A DNA stretch of 64,000 bases from Nematopogon swammerdamellus (lineage: Eukaryota; Arthropoda; Insecta; Lepidoptera; Adelidae): the NCBI GenBank assembly GCA_946902875.1, contig OX336348.1:18873741-18937740 (forward strand), written 5' to 3'. This document shows positions 19,797 through 31,046 of the stretch, piece by piece. How positions within the stretch are numbered: the first letter of the stretch is position 1; every line of letters begins with the position of its first letter. Below the pieces are notes generated by a model that was not told the DNA's origin, ran no database searches, and worked only from the letters and a program-made list of their open reading frames with translations. A program made the translations under genes and the position numbers.

Positions 19797-20668
19797 CCTC
19801 CGTTAGTCTCCCACACAGACATGTTGTTTATTCTTGGTCCCTTGTTTGGAACACTCCTCTTATTCTCCTGCCTCGGTGCCCCTGATGTTCTTTCGACTAT
19901 CATCTTGTTATCTTCGATGCTCCCCATACTCCTAAGGAAGGTTATCGCCTCCGGCGCAGTGGATCCTCCTCCTGCCATCCACAGCCGCTGTATATCTGCC
20001 GGGTATTGATACATTAGTTCGCGCACGCACTGCTCCTCTACTCCGGCGTCTTGCATGCGCTTGTACATAGCGTAGTGCTCTATGAAATGTGTCGCCATAT
20101 CCGTATTCTTATTCCAGACTGACTGCATTATCTCTCTCCTCGCCTTTTGCTGCAGCGGTTTCCCCCAGTATTGCTCTAGGAAGTCCTTTTTAAAGTCTGC
20201 TAGACTCTCCCATCTGTCCTTGTAGATTCGCGCCCAGTTTCGCGTTTCCCCTACCAGACAATCCGCCACCAAGTCCAATTCTCCTCCCCTCCCCGTATTA
20301 TTTTTGGCTATGTACCGATCTAAATCTTCGAGAAATTCCACTGGGTGGACCTTTCCTTCTCCCGTAAACTTGGGCTTGTACGGGGGCGATGTCAGGGCTA
20401 GGGGTTTCTGAATCAATGGCATTTCCGAAATTTCACGCCGACGACTCCCTTCCCCCTCGCTAGCTGAGGACCGCTCAAATTCTTCCATTCTATGCACCAA
20501 AGGAGAGATACTGTCTCTAACAATTTTAGCAAGTCTCGGACCGATATTTCCCTTCCTTTTCCTACCAGCGGCCGCAGGGACCACCCGTTTTTGAACCCTT
20601 CCTGTAGCTTGTAGCTGCCTTACACTCCCTGCTCTGGCAGAAGCTCGTGTGCCAATAGGCTGTTCCAT
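19724..20668 (-). CDS. gag: Gypsy gag (capsid-type)
   Basis: A 314-residue intact ORF. A basic N-terminus (VQKRVVPAAAGRKRKG) is followed by a retrotransposon-gag capsid region: PKFTGEGKVHPVEFLEDLDRY, CLVGETRNWARIYKDRW, DFKKDFLEQYWG, and ATHFIEHYAMYKRM. It would form the particle packaging the element RNA. No CCHC zinc knuckle is visible at the C-terminus, which is unusual for gag; the G-patch in the -1 frame may supply RNA binding instead (inference). The start is the first Met, which begins the gag-like basic region. Confidence 0.88.
   Translation of the reverse strand: MEQPIGTRASARAGSVRQLQATGRVQKRVVPAAAGRKRKGNIGPRLAKIVRDSISPLVHRMEEFERSSASEGEGSRRREISEMPLIQKPLALTSPPYKPKFTGEGKVHPVEFLEDLDRYIAKNNTGRGGELDLVADCLVGETRNWARIYKDRWESLADFKKDFLEQYWGKPLQQKARREIMQSVWNKNTDMATHFIEHYAMYKRMQDAGVEEQCVRELMYQYPADIQRLWMAGGGSTAPEAITFLRSMGSIEDNKMIVERTSGAPRQENKRSVPNKGPRINNMSVWETNGGWQRAADTIPLIGGLHREGAGVGN
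19727..19733 (-). promoter_or_regulatory. -1 ribosomal frameshift heptamer GGGAAAC at the gag end
   Basis: On the sense strand the last gag codons read GGA AAC TAA, preceded by G, giving G_GGA_AAC directly against the stop codon. This fits the X_XXY_YYZ slippery rule. A -1 shift here enters pol as GGG AAA CTA (Gly-Lys-Leu), consistent with the 73-bp overlap and the frame difference. A downstream pseudoknot was not evaluated. Confidence 0.8.
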
Positions 20669-21639
20669 CTCAATTATTTATTAATCCTTTGGTGTTATTA
20701 GCTTAATTCCGGCCTGCAAAAATAAATTTGTATTACTTTCTATCAACTGAACTAACCAATATAATCGATATCGGTGGCACCCAAAAATGATTCTATTACC
20801 CCCACCTAGAACATTCGCAAGTAAGGGCCAATGATCCCCTTATACCGTCTAACTAGATCGTATTTGCGCAACCATCCATAACCAAACGTATCCAATTAAA
20901 AATGCTTAACTAACAATAATTAAGTACATATATAAGGAACTTATTTCCTAAAGTTATGTTTTTTTTTTTTTCAACACATCCTATAACCTCCATCCATCTC
21001 CCTACCTTCTCGTTATCCAAATATTAACTAACTATTATCATAAAGAACGCTAATTTTCCAAGATCCCCCTTAATTCGCACAACAATTGGTGGTTCTAACG
21101 ATCAAGTATACTGATATGCCTCCCTTGTTATACCTATTTCCTACATACCAATCCCTTTTAACAGAAATTGCTATGCAAAATCCAACTCCCCCCCCCCCCC
21201 CCCCCCCCCCCTCACGTAATTGATAACGATTAACGCAACAACGATAACGTACACTTGCTTTTACAACACATTTTTATACACCACGGCTTGCCCTGGCTCA
21301 GCACAACACTACACAACACTTATGTCCACGGAACAGTATACCCACAACACTCTCACTTGACAGTCACAGACGTACTATGAAATGACACTTCCCAAATACC
21401 CGATAGGTAGGTACTGAGAGTCGGAAAATTCATTCCGGTCGTTGCACATCACGGAAAGTTAACCTATTTATCACACTTGTACCTAAATAGAAGAAAATAA
21501 AATTAGTATGGACACATATTACGGTTTGATGACCTATTATCCTAACTATGCATGTCACCCTTTCTTCATGACCCGACACATCTCTACTATCCCACCACCC
21601 TGCTCTTGATTCGCTTTAAGTGCAATATTCACAACACAC
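20669..21639. other. Presumed Gypsy 5' leader region; no gene seen
   Basis: No ORF or RNA gene is recognised. The plus strand is G-poor. It includes a C run of about 25 bases (21188-21212) and a T-rich run (20958-20971). I looked for a primer binding site and for an LTR matching the left side of the window and did not find either. Confidence 0.5.
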
Positions 21640-23060
21640 TTCCCTTAAATTCCGAAAGAATAAAGGCATTACTAGAGTATAGACCCCTGAAATATTCAAA
21701 ATCCGAAACACTTTGAAAGTTGGGAACTCCTGAACTCAAAAAATATTGAAAGTCGGACTCCTCCCTAAACATTCCTAAAATTAAAATATTTCTAAAGTCG
21801 AGAACCCTAAACCATTCCAAATTTGGCAATATTCTCGAAAGTCTGAGGACCGCTTAATCCAAAATATTTGGAATTTGTACCCTCCCTTAATAATCTGGAA
21901 AATGAAAGTATTTTTCTAAATTTGAGAACCCTAAACATTCAAAAATTTTAAAATATTTTTGAAAGTTGAGAGTGTCTAACTTCAAAATATTTTTGGAAGT
22001 TAAGACCTCCCTTAATTAAATATCCTGAGAAAATAAAATATTTTTCTAAAGTTGAAACCGTAAACATTCAAAATTTTAAAATGTTTTTGAAAATTAAGAA
22101 CCTTTAAGTTCAAATGTTTTTGGAAGTTAAGAGCTCCTTTAAATATCCTGAGGAAAAATAAAATATTTTTCTAAAGTCGAGACTCTAAAAATTGAAAAAT
22201 TTGAAAATATTTTTGAAAATTAAGAACCGCTAAGTTCAGAATATTTTTGGAAGTTAAAACCTCCTTTAAGTATCCTGAGGAAAAATAAAATATTTTTCTG
22301 AAGTTGAGACCCTAAAAATTCAAAATTTGAAAATATTTTTGAAAATTAAGAACCGCTAAGTTCAGAATATTTTTGGAAGTTAAAACCTCCTTTAAATATC
22401 CTGAGGAAAAATAAAATATTTTTCTAAAGTTGAGACCCTAAAAATTCAAAATTTGAAAATATTTTTGAAAATTAAGAACCGCTAAGTTCAGAATATTTTT
22501 GGAAGTTAAAACCTCCTTTAAATATCCTGAGGAAAAATAAAATATTTTTCTAAAGTTGAGACCCTAAAAATTCAAAATTTGAAAATATTTTTGAAAATTA
22601 AGAACCGCTAAGTTCAAATATGTTTGGAAGTTAAGACCTCCCTTAAATATCCTGAGGAAAATAAACTATTTTTCTAAAGTTGAGACCCTAAAAATTCAAA
22701 ATTTCAAAATATTTTTGAAAATTAAGGACCGCTAAGTTCAGAATATTTTTGGAAGCTAAGACCTCCCTTAAATATCCTGAGGAAAAATAAAATATTTTTC
22801 AAAAATTGAGAACCCTAAGATGTTTAAAATTTTTAAAATATTTTTAAAAAATAAGAACCGCTAAGTTCAAAATATTTTGGAAGTTAAGACCTCCCTTAAA
22901 TATTCCGAAAAAGTAGGTAAAAGTATTTCTTAAAGTTGAGAACCCTAAAATATTTAAAATTTGAAAATATTCCGAAAGTTGAGAACCTCTGAATTCAAAG
23001 TATTTCGGACGTTGGGAACTTCTGAATTCGAAAATATTAAGTAAATAAAGTTGATAACCC
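21640..23060. repeat. ~126-bp AT-rich tandem array (about 11 units)
   Basis: Units contain CTGAGGAAAAATAAAATATT, AGTTGAGACCCTAAAAATTC and TTAAGAACCGCTAAGTTC. CTGAGG starts at 22148, 22275, 22401 and 22527. Central units are nearly identical, while outer units on both sides are progressively more diverged, a common pattern for an array homogenised from its centre. Non-coding. Confidence 0.92.
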
Positions 23061-24949
23061 CTGACATGTCATGATTTTGAAATGGTTCGAGATCCCTAAC
23101 ACCATTTTGTAACCCGCACAATAACCAAACTTAGTTTTAAAATTATTTGCAACACGTGGTGACCGGCGTTGTGCTGCAATTCACCAGCGCTCCCGCCGCG
23201 CAACACCAATCACTCCGCCCACCCCGATTGTTTTCTTTCAACGCGTGCAACATGTACATATGTATCAAATATTATTTATAAAATAGTCTTATTAATTAAA
23301 CAACCACATTTATGGGCAAATCTAAAACCACTCACTCGATATAGACCACAAATCGACAGGCTTAATTCGACCTCCAACCGCACCAACACTCACCAACTGG
23401 CCTTCTCACCTTTTGACACCTATACATACGACCGCAACCTAAAATCGAAACCTGGACCTCTGTCATGGCACCTAATTCCTATACTCTTTATAATCCATTC
23501 CTTCCACATTCCGCACGGACAACAATCATGCATGACCGATCAAAATTCAATATCTCGACCGGCACGTTCTCCGACATTGCACTTGCTCCCTCCTAACCGT
23601 TTTAACTCTTACATTCCCCGCAAGCATTCCTTGAGCAACTGGAATCCCCATTCCTCATACCAGCCAATCAGTTCCAAAATAAACAAACTTAATAATCCAT
23701 TCCCTATCAATAAACAAACACTAAATTCAAGCCCAAAACCACTCACTCGAAATGAACCACGTATTCGGCATGTTCACTAAGAGCCTCTTATTCGCCACAC
23801 ACACACAAAATCTGACCAAGACTCAACCTCACGACCTAAGCAACATTGTACATGGCACCTAATTACTTCCACTGGTCAACTTGTACACCTTGACCTTTAT
23901 TTACCACTAACCTAATCTAGTAAGTACCATATCGCCCACACACGCAAAATCAGACCTAGACACAACTTTACAACTAACCTTCACTTGTACATGGCACCTA
24001 ATTAGTCACATTAATTAACTGGGATCCCCTAACCTTAACCTACCATCACCTACTAGTAAGTGCCATACCTTCGCTCGCTACTAATTCGCGAAATACCTAC
24101 TTTGGAGCCTAAAATTCACACCTTATCACTACTACACAAATTATTTACTGAACATCCATTATACATTTTCAAAATGCCATGTTTAATTCTTCTCGCATTC
24201 CTCTAAAATGAAATAAAGATTCGAATCTTTTTATTCCTCGGCGACAATCTCAACCAAAATTAAACGGGTCTGTTGGAACCCGGTCAAACATAACCACTCT
24301 TTTCAAACACACATATTTTACGGCTTTTTTATTTTACAAAGGAAGCTTACACCCCATCCAACTTCTTTTCCACAAAAACAACTAGAAAATTCCCTTTATT
24401 GACCTCAAACTGGCCCCGATAAACTATTTCGCGCGCGAGTGTACCTAATTATTATATTACACATGACAAGATTATTTTCGAACATAACTTCAGTGTTTTA
24501 GGTATGAAGCCCTCCGCGCTCAGTTGGCGTGCCTTAACTTAAGTAGAATGGCTATCCAATTTTACAACTTAGGTTTTCATAGAATATTCTTACTACAATA
24601 TTGTTGATTTTAGTTCATTCTAGGATTCTTAATTAATTGGCTTTTAGGCTTATATCACAATTTTTCCGATAACCCATATAAAAAAAATTTACTCTTCCTG
24701 CTATATCTCGGTGTACCCGGAATAAATTATTGATTTTAGTTTCACAATCTCTGGATAAAATATTTCCCTTTGGCCCCACCTTACTTCTACGAAGTTGCTA
24801 ACATTCCGCTTAGAAATATGCCTCACACCATTCATACATACCATTCCCCTAACTACCACTTTGTTTAGTCTATCACCTCTCAACCCGACTACATTCTTCG
24901 TGCAAACAGATTTTTTTTCTATCACGGCGCTGCTCATTCTAGCCAATAG
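23061..24949. other. Unassigned G-poor DNA with diffuse internal repeats
   Basis: The motif AAACCACTCACTCGA occurs at 23325 and 23746, and ACATGGCACCTAATTA at 23850 and 23991, so part of this is an old diffuse duplication. A 203-codon plus ORF (23169-23780) is low-complexity in the same G-poor style and has no recognisable domain. A minus ORF (24701-25036) is also unrecognised and partly overlaps the inverted repeat of the next element. Confidence 0.45.
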
Positions 24950-25303
24950 CGAACGCCATACCGCACCGGCGCTCACATCCCATTGTAGTGGAGGATTTAG
25001 TGCGATATACCCTGCATTTTTACTTAGAAGGCTCATACTTGCAACAGTTGTTCCTTAGGTGCTCCTGAGTGGATTTCCACCGGTAGACATCGGGGGTCAC
25101 CGCGGGGGTGGCGGGGGAAGGGGGTGGAAGTTTGCTTCTGCCGCGCTTCACTTTGTACCATATTCCTTCTATTAATTTCATAAAGTTCTATTAACAGTTT
25201 ATATTAGTTAAAAAAGTCATTCCGGAAGTGATGTAGAAGTTCTGAAAAGGGGGGCCCATATGGTAAACAAAGAAGTATCCACTTCAAAAAAATATTAGTA
25301 AAT

Positions 25304-26105
25304 TTACCTGTCATATAAAATAACGACGCATTTTTCGATCGTCGTCATTGCCTTTTTGAGGTGCCCTTCAGTCGCTGACACCAAACTCTCAGTTAAAGCG
25401 GGAAAGGCCTCCCATGCTTCAAAAGCACTTTTCTTGCCTTTTCCGCTGAAGCAATAGACAGTGTCACACCCAGAAAACGCATGAAACAGAGGCAAGGCCC
25501 TCGCTTTCTGTGGTACTGTAAAAAAATTACATTATAATAAAAATCATCTATTGTGTCATCTATGTGTGCTTAATAAGGAAGTCGCAATATCATGGCAGCA
25601 AAGGTTCTGGCGGAAAGCAGTGATTCCGTACCGCTGAAGGCCGGGAGGACTGGATGAAAATTGGAGAGGCGTATGTCCAGCAGTGGACGCTTACACGCTG
25701 ACTGACTGACTGGATGACTGAAAGGTACTGGTGGTGTTTTCCAGTACCTATGTGCACCCACAGATCTTCAAGCTGAGGTAATTTTTGCACCTGTGCAACT
25801 GCTACCACGGCGACATCGGTATCTTACGTAGCATAATTTTTGTTAAGCCTTTAGCGACAGCGATGCACCATGATGCGAGCTTCCGCCTCTTCATGATTAC
25901 ACGGTGCTAATCGCTGTGTGTCACGGGCTCGGGTGATGTTGGTGAAAATATTTGGCCCATCCGTGATGCAAACTTCTTTCCCATTCTCAATTTCGTTTGC
26001 GTAGGATTGGCAGAGTATTGAAAGCAAGTGAAACAGTCCTTCTTTGTTTGAATTGTCTCTTAGGAAATTCCCCCAGCCTTTTGGTATTTTGGCCGTAGCA
26101 GACAC
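25304..26105 (-). pseudogene. Remnant of a transposon ORF with FEN-like GCDT motif
   Basis: Three fragments in order match a protein family often found in animal mobile elements. The first (26105-25851) has an NHEEAEARIMVH motif. The second (about 25808-25735) has a LEDLWVHIGTGKHHQYL motif. The third (25495-25304) has PLFHAFSGCDTVYCFSGKGK, which resembles the helix-three-turn-helix region of FEN/XPG-like nucleases (that resemblance is inference). The fragments are separated by frame changes and by a short inserted repeat at about 25640-25735 containing GTATGTCCAGCAGTGGACGC. The gene is broken and cannot make an intact protein. Confidence 0.65.
25640..25735 (+). repeat. Lepidopteran-type 'GTCCAGCAGTGGACG' repeat fragment
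   Basis: GGAGAGGCGTATGTCCAGCA precedes GTGGACGC and a short GACT tandem (CTGACTGACTGACTGGATGA). A related block in the opposite orientation is at 61245-61320. This signature is very common in moth and butterfly genomes, from general knowledge. Confidence 0.7.
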
Positions 26106-26370
26106 CAGTGTTTTTTGTCCGGTGCCACGTTTTTCTCTGGTTATATATTTTTAGACTGTCGCTCTTATACGCTCTTAAACGCGGCGGCGGCGCACGTACG
26201 GTGTGGCGCGGGGGGCGACTAGAATCATACGCACCCCGCAGCTATCCCCCGCCCGCTCGGCTATAATGGATATAGGTAAGTAGGCATAGGTACGTACTAC
26301 GTACCTAATAAATAATCTACAAATTAATAGAACTAATATAAACTGTTACCAGACTTTATGAAATTAATAG

Positions 26371-26545
26371 AACTTCGGTCGAAACGGCTATGCGAATAGT
26401 TCGGTTTTCCGTCCAGTTCAGTGTAGCCGGCGCGAAATGAAGGGAAGCACTGACATGGCATGGCACCTAGTTCACCCGGTGTTATGGCCTGACATCACGG
26501 ATGTTGTAGGTGATGTAGCCAACCTTGTCAGTTTCCATAAACATG
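26371..26545 (+). mobile_element. SINE fragment, 3' body
   Basis: Sequence from GGTCGAAACGGCTATG through CCAGTTCAGTGTAGCCGG, ACTGACATGGCA, TTCACCCGGTGTTATGG and GATGTTGTAGGTGATGTAGC to TTTCCATAAAC matches the 3' half of the SINE copies at 40.5, 61.0 and 63.2 kb. It lacks the Pol III head and has no long A tail. Confidence 0.8.
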
Positions 26546-27039
26546 GTAATAAATATAAAGCATTTAGTTTAGGTAGCAATCACAAACATGGGTAAGGTAG
26601 GTGTGTGTGTATTTGAGGGTGTGTGTGTGTGTGTGTATGTGAATAATTTAATGATTAATTAGCAATAATTTTACAAATGTATAATAATAATAATTATCAC
26701 GTATCACCTAGGTACTGTTTTCGCTATGTTCGCCTCAAAATGTAAATACACCGCACTGTTTTGAATTTTTTTTCACTCACTTATTATTACTCCATCCCAA
26801 TAAAATTTATATATTTATAATCCTGGTAAATGCAGCTTTTAGAAAATATTTTTTATATATGTTTGACTTTAGTAGTTCAATAGTAAACGACGTTTATTTA
26901 AAAAAAATATTTTCACGTTTTGTGAGTTTTGCCTAATATTTATATTTTTTTGTATGGAAAGGCAAAATGTTTCTTCCAGAAATGAATCCATCATCCTTGA
27001 GTTATCCGAAAATGACATCGCACTTTGCCCTAATACCTA
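26546..27039. other. AT-rich DNA with (GT)n, no gene seen
   Basis: A GT-rich microsatellite lies at 26607-26638. The remainder is AT-rich with no recognisable element. It separates the two parts of the right inverted arm of the flanking DNA transposon. Confidence 0.5.
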
Positions 27040-27245
27040 TAGTTTTGAAGGAATATGGTACAAAATGAAGCGCGGCAGAAGCAAACTTCCACCCCCTCCC
27101 CCCGCCACCCCCGCGGTGACCCCCGATGTCTACTGGTAAAAATCCACTCAGGAGCACCTAAGGAACAACTGTTGCAAGTATGAGCCTTCTAAGTAAAAAT
27201 GCAGGGTGTCCATACAAACTATCGCACTAAATCCCCCACTATTGG

Positions 27246-27727
27246 TCAAAATTGGTTTCCACTTAAATATTTCTAGTCTAGTTGTCCGCAGAACAATGAT
27301 AATGAACTTCCTAGAAGGAAAAGCAATTTTCTTTTACGAACTCAAAGATGAATCTCTAGTCGACTTTCTGGTGACAATTTGTTCACGTTAAAATCGGTTT
27401 TCTAGCAACATTGTCGGCAAATTGTAGACAATATTTCTGTAAATTAACTAATTGTACCCAGACTGCACTCGCGCCGGAAAATGAAATATGTACTCACTCT
27501 CAGCTTCAAGCGGCGAAACCTCCCGCCTCGTAAGTCCAAATCTCTTCTCTCGCGAAACTGCCAGTCAGCACCGCGTTCCACGAACCACTTTTCACGCATT
27601 TTACTCACCGAATTCCTCACTTAATCACTTTCCCGGTACCACTTCCTATAACGCTATTTACTTATATCGCTACTCCCTATGAGTTGGATTTTTTCCTATC
27701 GCTTTTGAGTATATAAGACCCCTATTA
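27246..27727. other. Unassigned DNA left of the Bel-Pao element
   Basis: No gene recognised. A TATATAAG motif at 27705 lies just left of the Bel-Pao target site CCTAT. The same pre-insertion sequence continues at 37063 after the element (CCTAT then TATTGTCC). Confidence 0.5.
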
Positions 27728-28877
27728 TAGCCGACCGACCGACCAGCCTAGAAGTTCCTAGGGTCGGCCTTCCTCGGCGGGGACCTACTTACTCTGGCTT
27801 GAGGCGCACCTCTCTTCTTCGAAAGAAATACTTTTCATTGCTCTCGCCGCAACCCGTAACGCCGTCTATATCCGACGCACAGAGGGTCGCTGGAAGCCGG
27901 CGGCAGGTTGGCGAGAGCAAAGTGTTTTAAACAAACGTTTCATAAATAAAACACACGAAAAATATAAGCAAGTAAGTATACTCTGTGCTTTTGTGCTGGC
28001 GATAACAATTCCACAAGTACTATAAAAACAATCAAATAAAATAAACACGAAAAGAAATCTCAAAAAATATAAACTAATAATTACTCACTACAAATTACAC
28101 AAAACAATTACATACACAAGTCCCAAGAAAATCAATATCAAATTTAAATAGTTTTACTTTGAAACTACAATTTACATTACAGTCAGAAAATCTCAAAATA
28201 CAACTCTTTTCACTTACGTGATCGAACGATTACACAATAAATTCAAACAAATATTAACTGAGCTTTACAGGAAGTACCACGCGTTACAAACTCCAAGGAA
28301 GGAATGTCCGTGGTCCTGGGAGGGGGTATCCTTTTATACACTCCCCCGGACTCCAAATACGCAATAACATCATGCGCTGGTCCACGTGATTTTCTAACGG
28401 ATACAAAACAAAATGCGCACAATGTATTTTGAAAACACCGCCAAAGCTTTTGGTTCGGTTCTTTCAATTTGCCGACATTTAAAAACGTTAACGTTAAAAC
28501 GAGTTAACGCAATAAACAATAGTCGGCAGCTCGCCGTGTGAAAGTTTCGCTATCTCTTTGACCGGCGCGGTGCGGGCGGCTTTGACAAATAAACATCAAA
28601 ACATCTTTGAGAAATGCCGCCGTGGTAGATTTTAAAACGTAATACATTCTTTCTCACGCCTTGCATGTGCGCGTTTTACAACTTTGTTTACGAACAGAAT
28701 GAACATATTATTTGCCTAATTATGTACAGATAAATATGCATTTTGCAACTAAACTAAGAGAACATTTGAACGCTTTCTTAACCGACTTAACAAATACCTA
28801 GAACTAGCAGTAATACCTAGAACTAATAATACCTATTAATTAAGAATAAAGTTCGTTACATTAGCGCGTTCGCAACA
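27728..28877 (-). repeat. Bel-Pao 3' LTR
   Basis: Matches 35910-37062 almost base for base. On the sense strand it begins TGTTGCGAACGCGC. The one obvious replacement is GTTAACGTTAAAACGAG (28488-28504) against CAAACTATCTTATGATGAG (36670-36688). Flanked on the left by target copy CCTAT. Confidence 0.93.
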
Positions 28878-28943
28878 GTCCCCCTCTCATGACGTGGCAC
28901 GTCATCAACATGTAGGCGGCGCGCTCCTGGCACCAACCTATTG

Positions 28944-29562
28944 CTCTGGCTCCGTCGGCGCACCCGAAGTCGGCTTCCAAACGCCTGTTGCAAGACGATC
29001 TTCGACCCGCGCGATTCCATCAGCAGCGGGTGACGGAGGTGCCGGCCGCTCACAGCAGAAGCGACCGCGTCGACAGCCGCCTCGCAAGACGGCTCCAGAT
29101 ATCCAGGTGGAACGGCGCACTCCCGGCGCCTTCCCACACCTGCTCGAACACCGCAGGCCGGTGCGCGCGTCGACTGCTCGTTGTGATGCTCGTCGACGTG
29201 CGTGACTCGACGACTCGTGCTTGGCCGTCGTCGCAGAAGAAGAGCGCAGAGACCTCTGGCTCTCCCTCCTTCTCTCTGGCTCCGTCGGCGCACCCGAAGT
29301 CGGCTTCCAAACGCCTGTTGCAAGACGATCTTCGACCCGCGCGATTCCATCAGCAGCGGGTGACGGAGGTGCCGGCCGCTTACAGCAGAAGCGGCCGCGT
29401 CGACAACCGCCTCGCAAGACGGCTCCAGATATCCAGGTGGAACGGCGCACTCCCGGCGCCTTCCCACACCTGCTCGAACACCGCAGGCCGGTGCGCGCGT
29501 CGACTGCCCGTTGTGTTGCTCGTCGACGTGCGTGACTCGACGACTCGTGCTTGGCCGTCGTC
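28944..29562 (-). repeat. Tandem duplication at the 3' end of Bel-Pao pol (period ~330 bp)
   Basis: CTCTGGCTCCGTCGG begins at 28944 and again at 29274. Each copy extends about 290 bp to TTGGCCGTCGTC. The copies differ at only a few positions, so the duplication is recent. It repeats the end of the integrase region and its stop-proximal sequence. Long antisense ORFs here (such as 28988-29632) result from GC richness. Confidence 0.9.
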
Positions 29563-29889
29563 TTCGTGGTACGTCCTTTGTACCCTCCCCCGCGGCCAGG
29601 TGTTGCGGGGGGAGGAGGGGTCGGCGTTGTAGACGATGTCTCCCTCCTTCAAGTCCGGTCCGGCGCCCTCCCGAGCACGTGGTTGTAGCATCGGAAGGTA
29701 CTCCTTCACAGTCGATCGTAGCTTCATCTCCCAGTGTCCATGGCGAAGCTCATTCACTATTATTTCGTAGCCTTTTTCGTGTAGTGCTTGTCTGTGGTGT
29801 TCAAACACTACTAAGCGCGTTGTGTCAAAGTCGCCGTCCAAGATGATAGGCAACTTCGCGCTTTTTCCATCTTTGCCTTTCGTAGCAGC
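29563..29889 (-). pseudogene. Bel-Pao integrase remnant (catalytic core missing)
   Basis: The reading frame has the integrase N-terminal zinc-domain region (LPIILDGDFDTTRL, EHHRQALHEKGYE, IVNELRHGHWEMKLRSTVKE). It then passes straight to the post-catalytic end (YLPMLQPRAREGAG, LKEGDIVYNAD, SPRNTWPRGRVQ). The whole D,D,E core normally lying between STVK and EYLP is absent, yet the frame is maintained. It is offset by a frameshift from the upstream RT/RNase H frame. Confidence 0.8.
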
Positions 29890-29891
29890 CC

Positions 29892-31010
29892 TTAGAGTCG
29901 TAGCAGCCCGCCTTGTGACGTAGATGGACTTAACTCGTAGAGGCGACTAGGCGGGATAATATCACGTCGTTCTCGTACGTTGATACATTTATCGTAGCAT
30001 TGTTGTTGACTATTTCGTAGCAGTAGTATTATTTCTGCTGCGTCGGTGTATATTTTCGATAGAGCCGTCGCTCTACGGCGTAGACGGTCTACGAAGTATA
30101 TGACTCGTGCTGTAGTTCGTAGCAGCCGAGTCCACGAGGAAAATCTTTTTTCCTCCCATGTTGCCGCGTAACTCACGGGTGCAGTGTGAGTCACGCAATG
30201 CGGTTTCAACTCCTCCGTGCCAGCTGTTGATACTGGCTCTACGGAGGGCTGCGTTGGCCAATCATTTTTTGGCGTTTTCAGAAATCCGGGTCCTGAAAAC
30301 CATTTTCCTTCATTACCCAGACTGAACTCGCCCATGTCGCGGGTCACAAGGTCAGCTGGGTTATCGTCTCCAAGTATCCACTTCCATTTTTCTCGTTCTG
30401 TCAGGTCATCGATCTCGCCCAAGCAGTGTGCGATGAACGCCTTGAAGTTGCGGGGGTCCGTCTTGCTCCACGCGAGCACCGTCCGCGTGTCGGTCCAGAT
30501 GTGCTTCTCGGCCGGCGCGAGGCGATGTTCTGCGCAGACCGTGCGCACTAGGCGCACTCCCAGTAGCGCTGCTTGGAGCTCCAGCTGCGGGATCGATGTC
30601 GGCCGCAGCGGCGGGACTCTCACCTTGCTCGCGGCAGTGTGCCGATGTCCGTTATCTGTGAACACAAAATAACACACGGCACCGTACGTTTGCTCAGAAG
30701 CGTATGTAAATGTATGCAATTCAACGCCCTTTGTCCGCAATAAGTCGACCGACTTGCCGTGGTTCATCTCGCTCAGCCGGAGTGAGCTAAGTAAGTGAGC
30801 GCTATTACTTGCCCATCCGGTGAGTTCAAACCCTCCTCTGAGGTGTAGCTCTCGCAGATCCGCGGCCAGTCGTGTCGCCTCCATGTCATAGTTCGCCTTT
30901 GTAACAGCGGCGACGGTAGGCAACTCAGACGCGTACATATCGGTGTTCTTACCCTTTACATAGATCGCTATCGCGGGCGAGCAGGTCGCCCCGAAGATGA
31001 GTGACGTCAT
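29892..31010 (-). pseudogene. Bel-Pao pol remnant: RT fragments and RNase H
   Basis: A 372-codon open frame starts with MTSLIFGATCSPAIAIYVK, conserved in Bel-Pao RT. It then skips the YxDD region, going from VTKANY directly to DMEATRLAADL and GGFELTGWASN. A further jump leads to HTFTYASEQTYGAV and RNase H-like motifs (IPQLELQAALLGVRL, IWTDTRTVLAWSK, NFKAFIAHCLGEI, NPADLVTRDM). Missing segments total several hundred codons compared with typical Bel-Pao pol, but the frame is open throughout. The codons upstream connect in the same frame to the protease ORF through a single TGA at 31047. Confidence 0.82.
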
Positions 31011-31046
31011 ACGGCACTCCGTGACGTCACCCCCTCTCGTAGCACT

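Larger units (their letters stand above)
24950..27245. mobile_element. Decayed DNA transposon with long inverted repeats
   Basis: The left arm (about 24975-25210) is the reverse complement of the right arm, which is split into 26330-26374 and 27040-27240. Shared blocks include AGTGAAGCGCGGCAG-like sequence, CCGCGGGGGTGGCGGGGG and CTCCTGAGTGGATTT. Between the arms lie minus-strand remnants of a transposon ORF (25304-26105). A SINE and other DNA (26375-27039) split the right arm. Ends and TSD are not defined; the class is unassigned. Confidence 0.65.

Noticed and set aside
23169..23780. 203-codon plus-strand ORF
   Set aside because: Low-complexity product from G-poor DNA with no domain, splice or promoter support.
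20669..24949. 5' LTR and primer binding site of the Gypsy element
   Set aside because: Manual comparison with 1-5.9 kb found no matching terminal repeat, and no convincing tRNA-complementary motif precedes gag.
27700..27712. TATATAAG as a plus-strand promoter
   Set aside because: No plus-strand ORF or transcript feature follows; it merely adjoins the Bel-Pao target site.
28988..29632. Long plus-strand GC-rich ORFs
   Set aside because: Antisense to Bel-Pao pol in a GC-rich duplicated segment; no recognisable motif.
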